Assembly (NCBI GenBank): GCA_947184155.2
Contig: CAMXCT020001095.1
Coordinates: forward strand, 62,001 to 126,000
Direction of reading: 5' to 3'
From: Cladocopium goreaui
Lineage: Eukaryota > Sar > Dinophyceae > Suessiales > Symbiodiniaceae
Length of the DNA stretch: 64,000 nucleotides
A program made the translations under genes and the position numbers. Shown here piece by piece: positions 35,222-48,400 of the stretch (position 1 is the first letter of the stretch; every line of letters starts with the position of its first letter). The notes under the pieces were generated by a model. It saw nothing but the letters and a program-made list of their open reading frames with translations, did not search any database and was not told the origin of the DNA.

Positions 35222-36477
35222 GTGTTTGATTGTGATATTCGGTATGATATGTCGGTTTGACTCACAACATCCTGGAATCATGCTTCTGTGCATGCTGCGC
35301 GGCACGTTGAAAATGGTCGAATGTGCTGAAAAAATGTGTAAATAAGAAAAACAATTCATCCGTCAACTTGAAGCTATAACATCTCTAGCTCCTGCAGGCC
35401 CTTGACCATCTCGTACAGCAAAGCATTCATGTACTCACACTCTTGCAGGAAGACGAACTGGTAGGGTCCCTTGTCGTCCTCGTTCATGCCACGGCTCACG
35501 TCATCCGTGGGGAATTTCTTCTCGTTCACCTCCTCCAAGATCTCGTCGCACGTCATCTGCGCAATGGCCATCGGGCTCATGGACGCGTCATCATCACCAT
35601 CCCCACCGCCTGAACCACCTGCAATGGCTATTGATTCCCGGAAGTGGGGTGAACGAGCACGTGGACCCGGTGGACCCCATACAAATCCACCATTGTTAGT
35701 GGCTGCATCTGAATCATGTTCTACAGATTTCTACAGTACCATATATGTTCTATCTTTCTTGTGTAACATGCTGGTGAAATGTCCTGAAGCCTGCTGCAAA
35801 CCACCCCTGCAGATTGCCTGCGAGCATGGTCAAAAGCTCAAACACCTTGTCGCACTCAGCAGTTCGGAAGTTGATCTCTGCGTTGGGGTGCATGCCGAAG
35901 AACAACCTTGGCTATCGCGCTTAGCTATTGGAGTGGGGTGGAAGTGGGGCAAAATGTCACGGATTCAGATTGTCATGATGCGGTGATGGGTCAGAGCCCT
36001 TTACCCTTGGCTTAGTACCCTGTAATATCCTGGAATGATATGCCCAGGAACGGTGATTCTGGCGGCATCGTCTCGATGTGCTCAAGATAGCGTTCATGCG
36101 CAGCCGGCTGAGGTGATGGCCAGGACAGCTTTCCTTCCTCGGAAAGGACGTGCGCATGGGATGGTTGCTCCTGGACACTCCTAAACACCCTCCCACTACC
36201 AACACTTTGCAACAAGATGCAACAAGTGAACACATTTGACCAAGTTGCTGCATATGGGATCATGTCGATCTCGTCAAGCAGCTCATCTCGCATGAAATAC
36301 AACAAATACTTCTGCGACATGCGGCGGTCCCAGTCATCCACAATGTGCCCACCATACATGATCTCGCCAAAGATGTATCGCAAGTCATCCCATGGAATCT
36401 TCACAGCTGAAGATCCCTCCAGGTAGTTGTACAGGACTTGGGCCGAGTCCCGCAAATCACCGGCTGAGAATGGATAC
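29468..36477 (-). CDS. Dynein copy 2, exons 11-20: C-terminal domain
   Basis: Ten exons of 226, 86, 89, 227, 48, 41, 61, 54, 277 and 164 bp. Intron lengths 10-19 are 127, 114, 145, 199, 1066 (with a 100-N gap), 329, 134, 182, 3323 and 245 bp. Donors are GC, GC, GT, GC, GA, GA, CT (anomalous), GC, GC and GC. Exon 12 differs from copy 1 at roughly one base in eight, and exon 15 at 6 synonymous sites in 16 codons, far above the central exons. Exon 19 is again nearly identical. The end of exon 14 reads [15 protein letters not shown] against [15 protein letters not shown] in copy 1. Confidence 0.87.
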
Positions 36478-39400
36478 CTGAGCACAAATTGGAAATGAAG
36501 AAATGAAGTTGGAAGCCAAAATACGCAAAGTTTACAAGGATTACAGTGTACCGACCCTTGCAGTGTATCAGAACAAAACAGTGCCATGCACAACAAAGGG
36601 TTGCATCATGTTGTAGCCCATGGGTCCAAACTTCTTTCGCTCCAACATAAGGGAGTGGAAGTGGCACAGGGCAAACAAGATAGACTTCACCTTGGCATCT
36701 TTGTCCTCGAAGTCCTCTTTGGGGAAGAGTGCGAAGGATCGTCGGAGGTTTGCAAGCATGCCTTGCGGTGGCTCGTTGGTCAGTTTGATAGAACGCTCCA
36801 GAATGCCAATTGGAATGCCCTTGCTGGGATCTGCAGACAGGAAGAGCCTGAAGTTTGGATGGCTGTTCTCCACCGCAAAGACATCCAGTTTCTTCTCCAG
36901 CTCTACACACCATTTTGGCATCAAATGGATGTTCTGAAGCATGACCCAATGCCCCTCTCGATGTCCAATGTCCAGCTTGGCCATGGCAACAACATCTTGT
37001 CCTTGACCCATGGCCACGTTCCAGTAATTCGATCCCAAAGACAAACCTTCCGGTCTTTTCTTTCCCATTGACTCCACTTCCTTCACTGGGTCAGCTCCAG
37101 GCGACAGGATGAAGAAAATGGGTGTGGTGCTGGTGGAGTCTTCGAAGGAATTGCTGAGGATAAGCGCGAAGGAAGATGATCCATCGCAGTCCATATAGTC
37201 TTTGCCATTCGGCAAGGCACCTCGGATCCATTCAGCCATGGCTGCACAGCACCGATCCGGTCTCAAAGCTCGAAGGACCAGCAGCTTCTGGAAAGGAACT
37301 GAGTCAAGCCTCTTCCAATCCAGTGGCAACTTCACCTCTTCTGGTGCTATCTCGTTGAACCACTCCTTGAAGCGATTCGGTGCATCCTTCTCCATGTTCT
37401 GTGCAAAGTTCTCGAAGCCTTCAAGGTCATTCAACTTCAGAACCAGGCCCCAGTTCTTTGTAGGCAGCCATTCCTGCAGTGGGTTCTCCATACCCACAGA
37501 CATCGGGGCTCGCAACAGGTAGTTGAAATATGCAGGTGAGAAATCCTCCTGCAAGAAGCCTTTCTGGAACAGCTTGAAGGTCAACATTGAGCAAAAGATC
37601 AACTTGTGACGTTCAAACAGGCCTCTGTTCACCCAGCGGAAGATGGTCATGCGAATCACTGAAATCAGTCTCTTCGTTCGCTCTTGGATATCATCCGTGG
37701 CTTCAGTTCGATCGATGGCCTTGTACAAGAAGTTGACGAAGGAGTCAAGGGAGTACTGGTACATGTGCTCAATGAAGCAAAGCTGGATGATCAAGAAGAA
37801 AAGCATCGATCCCTCCGCAGCTACAGGCCGATACAGCTCTCGAGATGTGTTGATCTCAACTTCTGTCTTCTGGGCTAGTTCTACCTGTTCAGCAATCTCT
37901 TTGGAGGTAGCTTTGGTCTTTTCCAAGCCCTCAATAAGGGGAATGTTGTCAAGAATTGTTGCTGGATCTGCAGTTGACAACTGGGACAATAGGTCATCTT
38001 CCAGCTGCGACAACGTCACCTTGAAGTCATTCTGCCTGCGGACCAGCTCTTGCTTCTCTTGTTCCAACTCTGGCTTCTCAACATTGACGACCATTGCCAG
38101 AATCTGATCCTCCAAACCATCTGGCGTGACAATGAAGTTGATGATCGTACACTGCGCAGCGATCTCCGGCCTGTAGTGCGGATTTGGCAGTTTGGACTGC
38201 AAGTATAGCTGGAACTTGGGATCGTAGTCCACCTCCTCACCACCTATTTTGATGATCATGGCATTGCGCCCTCGTTTAATCACCGCTCGTGACAGGACAG
38301 GCTCAAGGATAGCATCAATCTCTTGTCCCACTGCCTCAATCAGCAGTTGGCCACCCATTTGGATAGCAAACAACACCTTCTGAAGCCACTGATTCATGGT
38401 GAACTGCAGCACTGTCAGGTCCTCACCCAACCTCTGCTTGATCCACTTCACACCTTGCAACTGAGGATCGATCATCAATGGCCACCGGGAGCAGCTTGTT
38501 ACAACTGACGCGTTCTCCACTGAGATTCGGTCAGAAGGCAAGCCTTCATTCTGCCAGCCAGCCACATCTGCATCCGTGCACAGAACCTTCAGTGGATCAA
38601 TGCCTGAGCTGATTGGGATGCCTCTGCCAGTAATGTCTCCTGTCCATCCCTCCTTCCACAACTGTACCCGGAAGGACATAGAGAACGGGGAGATGTACCC
38701 AACGAATGCTGAAGCAAGAAGACAATTGCCAATGAGTTTCAGCGTCAAGTCCTTCAGATCTTTGACTGTGGCAGTCCAGCGCTTGTACTCATCGGCGAGG
38801 CCATTCACAAGCCTCTCAGCCAAGCCAAGCTTCTCTAAGCAAGCAGCAGCTTGTGCTTCTACACGTTCTTTCTCAGCAACAGCCCCATTCAACTTGTCCT
38901 CCAATCTCTGGCATTCGGCCTCAATGTCTGCGACCTTCTTCATCACGATCTCCAAGCTGGCTTCAGCCTCGTTCTTGGTTCGTGTTGCTTCCTCCACTTT
39001 TGCCATCAGGGGCGCAACCTTGACATAAATCTTGTGGTATTTGACACAGTTGATGGCCCAGTTTGCCAAGTTGGCTGCAGCCAAACTCTTTCCCTTCATG
39101 GTTTCATAGTTGAAGAAGGGGAGCGCGATAAGGGCATCACACTCCTTCAGAGTGTTGTCAGGAATCTCGTTGGCATTGAAGGCTTTGACTTCATCAATGA
39201 AGGCCATTGGGTTGTTCATCATTTTCTGCGCACCTTTCCAGTCAAGTTTCTTTTTCTCGTTCCTGAGAAGGAAGCCTGCACATGCGCAAACATCAATACA
39301 CTCAGGTGGTGGTTTGCCAAAGCCCTTCAGCTCGCCAATACTATTCTTGTCTAAGCAATCCACAGCTTCTGCAGCTGCTTTCATGGCAGGCATGGCCTCT

Positions 39401-42400
39401 GACAACTCACCATCCGCCTGCGATTGAAGCTCAGCTGCATCTGCAGCAAGTTTGGAGGTCTTTTCAGCCTCAACGTCAGCTGCTGCCTTTTCTTCTGCTG
39501 CAATGGCAGATGCTTTGGTCACCTGCTCGATCAAAACAGCCGTTGCAGCTTTCTTCTCATCGACCTGAACCATGGTGATCTTCAAATCTTCTTTGAGGCC
39601 TTCTACCTTTGACTGCACCTGCTCCATGATGGCCAAACCCCGTTCTAGTCGCTCACAGTTTGCACTCACAGAGTTCTGCTTCTCTGAGAGCATCTTGATG
39701 TAGAAGCTGATCAACTCCAAGAACGACTTGGGAGTGCAATAGTTGTGCCTCCGTTCCACCTCCAAATACCTTTTGTTGGCGGTTTCAATGGAAAGATGCA
39801 CCTCTGCCATATTGGCAGCTACCAGCCCCAGAATGTCTTCATCCTGCAGGTTGCCATTGTTCACCAGTTCCACCAAGAAGCGACGAGCCACACCATCCAG
39901 AGCATCACGTGGCCATGCCATGAACTCATCCACCACCATGCAACTGATAAGAGCAGGGAACTTGCGGCCACGAATGCGGAAGTCGTCTCCAACTGGAGAG
40001 TGGCAAAGGATATAGTGCAAGTTCTTCCTGAATTTGTCAATGAAGAAGGCGAAGAGACCATCACGATCATCAGAATAGTTTGCAGCTTTTGCAGCATTGC
40101 GCACACTTCCAAAGAGCCCGTCGTATTCCTCTCGCGTGAACAGGTCTGGGATAACGCCGCTGGAAAGCATGTCGTTGATAAAGACCAAGAATCTTTCATC
40201 TGCGATCTGTCCATCTGTCATCAAGAATGCCTGGGGAGTTCCTGGCTTTACCACCGCTTTCTTGTAGAACTCTTGCAGGTCCAACTTCAGAGCCTCCATA
40301 CCATAGGACTGATTCACCAAAATGCTCAGCAGGTCCTGCGAATTGATGAAGGTCGCCAATCTGGCCAAGGACTGCTTTCCAGAGCCTCCCACCCCAACAA
40401 GCAGCGCATGACCACATGGGTTGTCGGTGATGCGGCAGATACGACACACGTGCCCAATGGCATCATCGAAAAGAACCAAGTTCATGGCTGCAAAGGTCTC
40501 GTTGTATTCATGCAATTTGTCGTCTACCACTTTCTTGAGTGTTGGCATGTCTTTGGCAGGCAAGTAGAAGCGCTCATTCCCTTGAGCTTGCGACACAAAG
40601 CTAGTCATGATCAAGGGCAGACTGAAAAGATCTTCCTTGGGAATGCTTCCAAAGTGCTTGCCTGCCACCTTCTCCAGGATACCCTGCAGCTCTCCTTGGT
40701 CCGCAGCACTCACCAGTCGGTCTGAGAAAACGCGATAGCACTCGTGCAGCCAAACACGAGCAAACTTTGCAGCACCATCTTTGAAGACATTTGGATTCGT
40801 ATTCAGCATACCCTGGAAAATGTTGCCAACATCTTTCAGGTTGAACTGATAGTGGAACTTAGATGCTGAGGGCAAGAAGCAAGGTGTGTTCAGAATTCCT
40901 TGCACCAGCGTATCAATGGTGGCTTGCACAATGGGATCCAGCAACTTCTGAATGGGTGGAACGAAGCCAGCCAAGTGCTTCTCAAGGATTGAACTGTAAA
41001 TACCTGAAATCATGCTGGCAGTTGGAGTGAAGGTTGTGATGACTGTGAATCTCCGCTGAAGGCGCGGATTGACCATGAAGGAACCTGCTTTGGGATTCAT
41101 GCATGCAGTGAACAGGATGTCAACAAGGTCTCGCTTGTCCTCCAAGCACTGGCGATCGTAAACCTGGGCATACGCCAACATCTGCGTCAGCAACATGATT
41201 GCTGATTGAGTGTCGTAAGTGTCTACATACGGCATGTTCAGGTCATCAATGAAAAAGACGCACTTCTTGTTGGCTGGAGGCCCGAAGGTTCTGCCAGAAC
41301 GCTTGTCCAACGCGCTCATGATGATGTTCTGAAGGGCAAAGCTGCTAGTGTAGTTGTTGTTGTTGATGGACATGCTGACCATGTCTTCGTTGCTTGCCTT
41401 CATTTCAGCAAGGAAGTCCTTGACAATGGTGGTCTTGCCTGTTCCAGCCACACCAACATAAAGAACAGGCTTCTTGCGCGCAACGTGCAGCTCCAGCACG
41501 TACTTCATTCTCTCCAACTCCATGTTGCTGATGACCTGAGCAAAATATATCAAAATATGTCATCTAGAAAAACGATATTTGTCGGGATGCCTACTAAAAA
41601 CTTCTCTATAGACACAATTCCACCCAAAAAAAGCGAATAAATAAAATACCAATAAAACGATGTCGAAAGTCGAAAACATCATTTTGGAAAAGAACAGCAC
41701 AAATTGTGTAAGTTTTGTGTGTGTGGGCATGTGTGATATGCTGATTGAAATAAGCGGCAATGTTCTGGTACATCTGTTCGGAAATCGGATGGTATGCCTT
41801 GATATAGGTTTCCCAGCTCACCCAATCCTTGGCTTTTGGCTCGTAGATGAAATCGTAACACTCTCCCTGGTCTGGGAATTTCACTGCCTTTGAGATGCCC
41901 TTCATGAAGGCATTGAAGGACTTGCGGTAATTCACTGTCTTGTCATCTGCGATTGAGCCGCCTATGGTCCACATCATCGCAAAGCAGAACAGTGCATCAA
42001 AGCTCATCTTTTGGTCTTCAGGGCTCATGGTCCTCAAAGCCTCCATGTTTTCCTTCGTGTTGTTGTTCAGCAAGGCATCAATGAAGCATGTGAGACTGTT
42101 GATGAAACCCATATCCAGCATGGGGCAGGAGAAGTTGAATGATTTGCGAATTGTCTCGATGTTCGACTCAAAGTAATTTGAGAAGTGCAAGTAGAAGGCA
42201 CCCTGTGGGATAGCGTCCATTTTCTCCCTCCAACTCTCCACATAGGGTTTCCAACCAATATCCGTCTCATTGATGAAGAGCACACCGCCTCGTGAGACAG
42301 TTGCTGGACTGGCATGCTTCATGTCCTGAATCTCTAGAATCATGCGCATGGTGGGAGAGAATGGGATTCGCTCATTGGAGACCAATGTCAAGACTTTGTT

Positions 42401-45400
42401 GTCATCCATGACGGTGTTCATGGACTCAATCCAGGTGGCATCAATATCTCCATCCAAGATCACCCACTTGTGCTGATGGGAGGCCTTGTAGCCATTGATC
42501 TCCTTGCTCATGTTTCGGAAGATCACAGCAATCAGCCCATCCTTCCACTCCTTGGTTTTTGACATTGTTCCATAGAGCTCATCACTGGTGACAGCCTTTG
42601 GGTTTGCCTGTTCCCATTGTCCATCTTCTCCGCGAGCACGCAAGGCCTCCATCAAGGTCTTCCACACTTCAGTCTTGCCACAACCAGATGGACCAATAAT
42701 GAACATGCAATGGCGCACTCCAAGAATACCAAGCATGCTCACCGTCTTGATGATGAACTGAGAATCAGCCTGCAGTCCACGCTGCTTCGCAATGTTTTTG
42801 CAGAACTTTTCAAACTCAGGATCCTCAAAGGGATCAGGCCATACACCTGGGAAGAGATCCTTGATCAGGCGGATGAAAATAGGCATGTCCAGAGTTGTGA
42901 TCTTCGGCGTGTTGAAGTCACGCAGGGCTCGACACAAGACCGGATTCTCATCACTTTCTGGCTCCAAACGTTTCAGCGTACCAGCTTGTCGCAGCAGCGA
43001 TTTCACAGCCCTCAGACCCCAGTCGTAGTGCATCTGCTTGCTTAGTAGCTCCTTGCACAAGGAGTACAGCTGCACGAACTTGTTGGCCAGAGGGCGGGCC
43101 TTGATGAAACCTTCAGACATGAGCATGTTCTCACAAATGAAGCGCAGGTCAGGCACAATCATGGCAACTGAACGGAACAGTGCTTTCAAGTTCTCTGGAA
43201 GCTCTGTACGTCCAGCATAACCCGGGTTCATTGTGATGAAAGCTCCACAGGTTGAAATAAGCTTGGTCTCCTCCTCTGCAAACAGGAACACCTGCAGTTG
43301 GGCCCGGATTGCATCAAGAATGCACTTGTACTGCGTAGAGACCACCGACAGCACCTCAATTGAGATGCGGTTGAACTCATCAAAGCATCCCCAGCATCCT
43401 GTCTGGGCAATACCCATGAAGATTTGTGCCATTGTCTGGTAGGTCATCTGGTCACTGCAATTGAACACAACAATCTGAAGACCTAGGGCACGAGACAAAT
43501 CCTTTGTCGTCTCTGTCTTGCCAGTACCTGCTGGTCCTGCTGGGGCACCACCTAGTGTGAGCCCAAGCGCTTGGGTCAGTGTGATGTAGCAGCGATCTGT
43601 GAGTGGTGTGATCACCAAGCGCCCACAATTGCCAACATACTCATAGCAGTAGATGGTCGTCCAATCACAAATTCGAATGACACAGGTTTTGAGATCGTCT
43701 GGGGTGTGGCTCACAAGGTTCATACCTTGAGGGCAGTAGTTCCAGTGAAAGCGCAACTGCGACAACCACTTGAAGTTGGTGCTGTCCGAGATCTTTGCAA
43801 TGGCCATCTGTTCCACAATGTCACGGCCGTGCACATCAATGGTGATCAGGGTGATGATCTTGTTGCGCACATCCTTGCTCAGCTTGGTCTGGACGCGTTT
43901 GATCAGCTTTTCAATGCGCTCATCGTTCACTCTCTTGTAGTCCTTCATGGCGGTCTCACTTCCACTTTCGATCTCCTCGAACACACGGTTTGTCTCCTCC
44001 GTCCACATGATTTGTGTGCCCACCAGAGCCAACTGTGAACAATATGCTTCCAGCCAGAACTCCCGAGGGTTGCCTTCTGGTACTTCCCAGTTGTCTGCTG
44101 TTGCCCTGGCTTGCTCAAGCTCAATGCGTAGCTGCAAACGAAGATGACCTTCCAACTGCAAAAGGTAGGCCTCCACAGCACCATCGATATGCATATCTTC
44201 TGCCCATGCAACGCTCTCGGTGTCCTTGGAAATGTGACCACATGCAATGCGACCTGTGTCTGGCGCTTTGGAGAAGTCTAAGGTTTTCACTCCATCAAAG
44301 ATGTCGCCCAAATATTCTGCCACCTTCAAAGGCTTAGCACCATTGGACAGAATGTCCAACAAAGCCTGGTTGGCGACGAAGTAAAAGCGAGGGAATGCCT
44401 TCTTCTTCTGCTCTAGGTACTCATTCAGAGCCTTCTCACACGTGTCAATGCCTTCCGAAATTGCCTGCAAAGCGGCCTCGCGTCCCTCTGCACAGCAAAT
44501 TTCCACAATCAACGAGCTGTTGGATGCATCCATCATAAGCTCCTTCCAGGCAGCATCCATTTGCTCAAAGCGCTTTGAATCCTCAGGGAGCTGGGAACGA
44601 ATATCAGCACTCTGCATGAAAATGGGCTCCAAGCGGCACCAGTTGGCTTGGACTTTCGTCCAAACACCCAGCGCACCATCGATCGCACGCAGCTTTCCAC
44701 TCCATTCATCGACGACTGGCTTGCAGAATTCAATAAAGCGGCCTTGGGAAGTCATGCCCATCATCTCCAATGAATCGCTGTCCAACTTTTCAATGACCTC
44801 ACCAAGCTCACCCAGAAGTGGACAGTCTGGATTGGAGCAATCGAAGGACACTGGCATCTTGGACCAAGTGGCACGGATGGCGGAGAGCTTCTTCTCAATC
44901 TTTGCCTCCTTAACACTTTGGTCAACCACCTCAGAAACGTCCTCCGCAAACTCATGGAGCTTGAGATCCAGCAAGTCCTTGAAACAGAACTCTGGTCCCT
45001 TCTCAAAGGACTTCTGGGTAATCACCATGATGCTATTCCAATGCCTATCTCGCATGGTCTCTCCATGCAAGTCGTTCACCAATGGAAGCACTGTGGCCAT
45101 GTTCTTGACCTCATCTGTGAGCCATCTGTAGAGGGCCCAAGCTTTGATCTGCTTCGGCATATTCTTCACTTGAGTCTGAAGGTCGCGCGCTTGCTGCACC
45201 AAAGAATCAGTGTCAATTTTGTCCCATAGAATTCCGTTCCAGCTCTCGAAGGTCTCTTTTACAAGAGTCACTCCATCCCATAAGTTCTTCAGCAGGATCA
45301 ACTCTTCCTGACACTCTTTGAGCTCCCTGTAGCTGGACATTTGCATGTCAAAGAGCAACTCCAAATCATTGAACTCATTGGCCCTTTGCCGGATGGCCAG

Positions 45401-48400
45401 GGTCTTGTTGTAGTAGTCGTTCATGGTGTCGTAGCTGAGGTCATATTCACCAGCTACTGCATTTGAAGGATCAAATGGACACTTCTCACGGAATTCATGG
45501 CAGAAGTTCTGCAGCTCTTCTGCAAAGATGTCAATCTTGTTGCGAATCTTGAGAACTTCTTCACTCTGCAGAGGTAAAATCTGTTCCTTGACATCGAACG
45601 CCATTCGGATCACTTCATCCCACTTGTTTGGTGCCTGATCCAGCTCAGTCAGACCTTCATGGTTCACATGATGCTTTTTGAGCAGCTGGCAGAGATCTCG
45701 GATTGGTGGGAAGAGCTTCTTCACCGCTGTGGTTGCCAACTTCACATCACGGATGTTGGTCATGGTAGAGTACAGCAACTTCTCATTCTCCGGCTCGTCA
45801 ACTGGCGAAGGTGGACCAAGACCCTCCTGCTGTTGATTGATGAATTTGTCCAGGGTGCGGATGCGGTCCTCAGTGAAGTTCTTGAGGAAGTCAACGTACT
45901 TCTCTTCCCACTGCCGAGCAAAGGAGACAAGGGCCAGCTTCACTGGCTGTGCGCCAACACGGAGCCAATGGATGTCCACTGGAGTCTTCATGTTTGACAA
46001 ATCTGCCTTCAGGCTTTTGAACTTCAGAATTTCTTTGTCAAACTCTTCCAGTGCAGGAATCTGACGGCCGATATCTACCTTGATTCGGCCCATGATGTCC
46101 CTGAATGACAGGCCTTCCTCCTCAAATCCCTCCACCAAATCACGAGCACCCTCCTGCAAGAACCTCTCAAAGGATTTGTCAATTGACTCGGTCCACAGGT
46201 ACCTCAGATGGATTCAGATAGAACAGAAATCATAAATAAAGCTCTCAAAATCTTCTTCCAAGCTTGATTGCCATCATGACTCATGACCCCCAACTATTTC
46301 CTACACAAATTGCCGCACTTCGACAGGGCAGATGCAATCAAGCAGCGAGTGTTGCATGAAGGTCTCCCGGTAATCCATGCATTTCATCTCTGTGTTGTCA
46401 ATAAGCTCTGACACAAGTGCCAAGAGACACTGCATCTGGAAGTGTTCCCTGATCTCACTCAAATAGTCACCACTGTTGGTGTCCAAACGCTGCATGCAAG
46501 TGACTGTGGCAAAGAAATCCTTGAGCCAGCCATCAATGGTTGACCTCAGGGAAATGTCCCCAGGCTTAGCAGACTGGAAAGGTGGATCAAAGATGATCTT
46601 GGAATCCTGCAGTTCGATCTTCACTTCGAAGAGTGGAAGCATCTCATGCTTCGCGATGATCAGCGGATCCAGAATCTCACAAAGATGCTGCAGGGAGACC
46701 GCGATAGAAGACACAAAGCCTTCAATGACAATGTTGTTGACCTCAGCACTGTCAGTTTCTGACCAGGAAGCAACAGCAATGGAGACACATGCTGTCTACA
46801 TAGTGCAAGTGAAACAGCCCCCTCCAAGAAGAAATCCAGGTTGTTTTGCCCAAACCAGAGCTAGATAGAAGGCTCATCAAATGTTCTGGGCACGGCTTCC
46901 AAGTCTATATAAATTACTTCTGGGCTTCTGGGGCGTCTAAGCAATGCCGCCAGTTATTGGTTCAGAGGCAACAAAATGACGGCAAAAGTCTGTACAAGCT
47001 ACTCACACAAAGGGATGGCAAAAATGAGTGCAAGCTTGTGACACAAAAGGAACCCCACTACATCTATACAACCCGGCTTTCTACTTAACACACTCACCCT
47101 GGGCCAGCGACAAAATCCACATAGGCTTTCCAATTAGCCGCCACCTTGGACACCTTCAAGGCTTCGGAGGAGTCCTTCACGAACTTGTGGATTTCCTTGC
47201 CGCCCTCCGACTGGGTCATCATGCCTCAGCTGATGCAAAACATGGCAACATCTGGCAACATCAAGCACGGCATTCACAGACGCTGCACCAGCTCTTCCCT
47301 CTAACAAAGGACAAGACAATGAGAAAACGATAGAAAAAGCTTGCGCATTTCCCAGCAAGAACTCGTTGGGACAACTCACGTGATTGAAGACAGCCAACTC
47401 ATCAAGAGTCATCAGTCCTATATTGGATCAAGGTGCGCATGCCCACGCGCTCCTTGTGCTTGAGATCAAACTCATCCAGTGCCATGGGTTTGGAGCCTTT
47501 GGCACGCGAGATGATTGGCTCCTTGCACCACTGCGACAGAATGCCGGAGATGGAGCGGAGGTTACCTCGGATGCTTAAGGATCTCGATGTTACAGTAATT
47601 GGTCTGGATCACCGAGCATGACAGCATGACCAGTAGCAAAAAACTATGTGCATCTAGAAAGTACCGGTAGGAATGCTGACATATGTTAATCCAACCCAAT
47701 GCCGAGGGACCCTTCATGATCTCAACCACACCTGACACATCGCTCACGACGCGCATGGTGTTCTCGATGAACTCCGGGATCTTGTCTTCGCTCTTCCACT
47801 TGAGTTCGGTGAGGCCAGGAGACAATACTTGGTCCATCTTTGCAATGCGATCCTCCAGCAAAGGCTCTTCAACTGGCAGCAACTCCGTCAGCACAGCGTT
47901 GTACATGCCGACAATATGATCTAACTGTGCCACCCACTGCCTGTAGGTCGCCACCCTGCTGAACATCTCTAAGGCTGCTGGTGGCACTTCGATGTCAAAA
48001 ATCAAAAAGAAGCGCACCTCTCGAAGAAGTCTCACGAGGGCAGGATCAAAGTTGACCTTCAACAGGCCCGACTTTTCTTGCCTTCGCAGGAGTCTCATCT
48101 TCAGCTTCTCCTTGGCAGCCTCCACTGATGTCTGTTCCCAGGTCTGATACCGTTGGAGCTCATACTCCTGCAGCATCTTGTCTAAAGTCTGATGCTGCTT
48201 CTTGACTTCTCGGAACTCCTCTGGTGTTTCCCTCAGGGCCAGGTTGTAGAAGGCAAGCTTGTTCATCGGATCATTGATTCGATGCCTAGAGCACCGAGCC
48301 CAATAGATGGCGCCGGCTGCAGGTGGTAGATTGGAAAAAATGGGCGCATCGTCGTAGCATTGATCCACTTTGTCCTTTGCTTCGACAAAGCCCGTTTCCA

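Noticed and set aside
34388..35229. Cys-Met-Tyr-rich and Ile-Thr-Leu-His-Tyr frames across the gap
   Set aside because: Microsatellite translations that also run through N; not genes.
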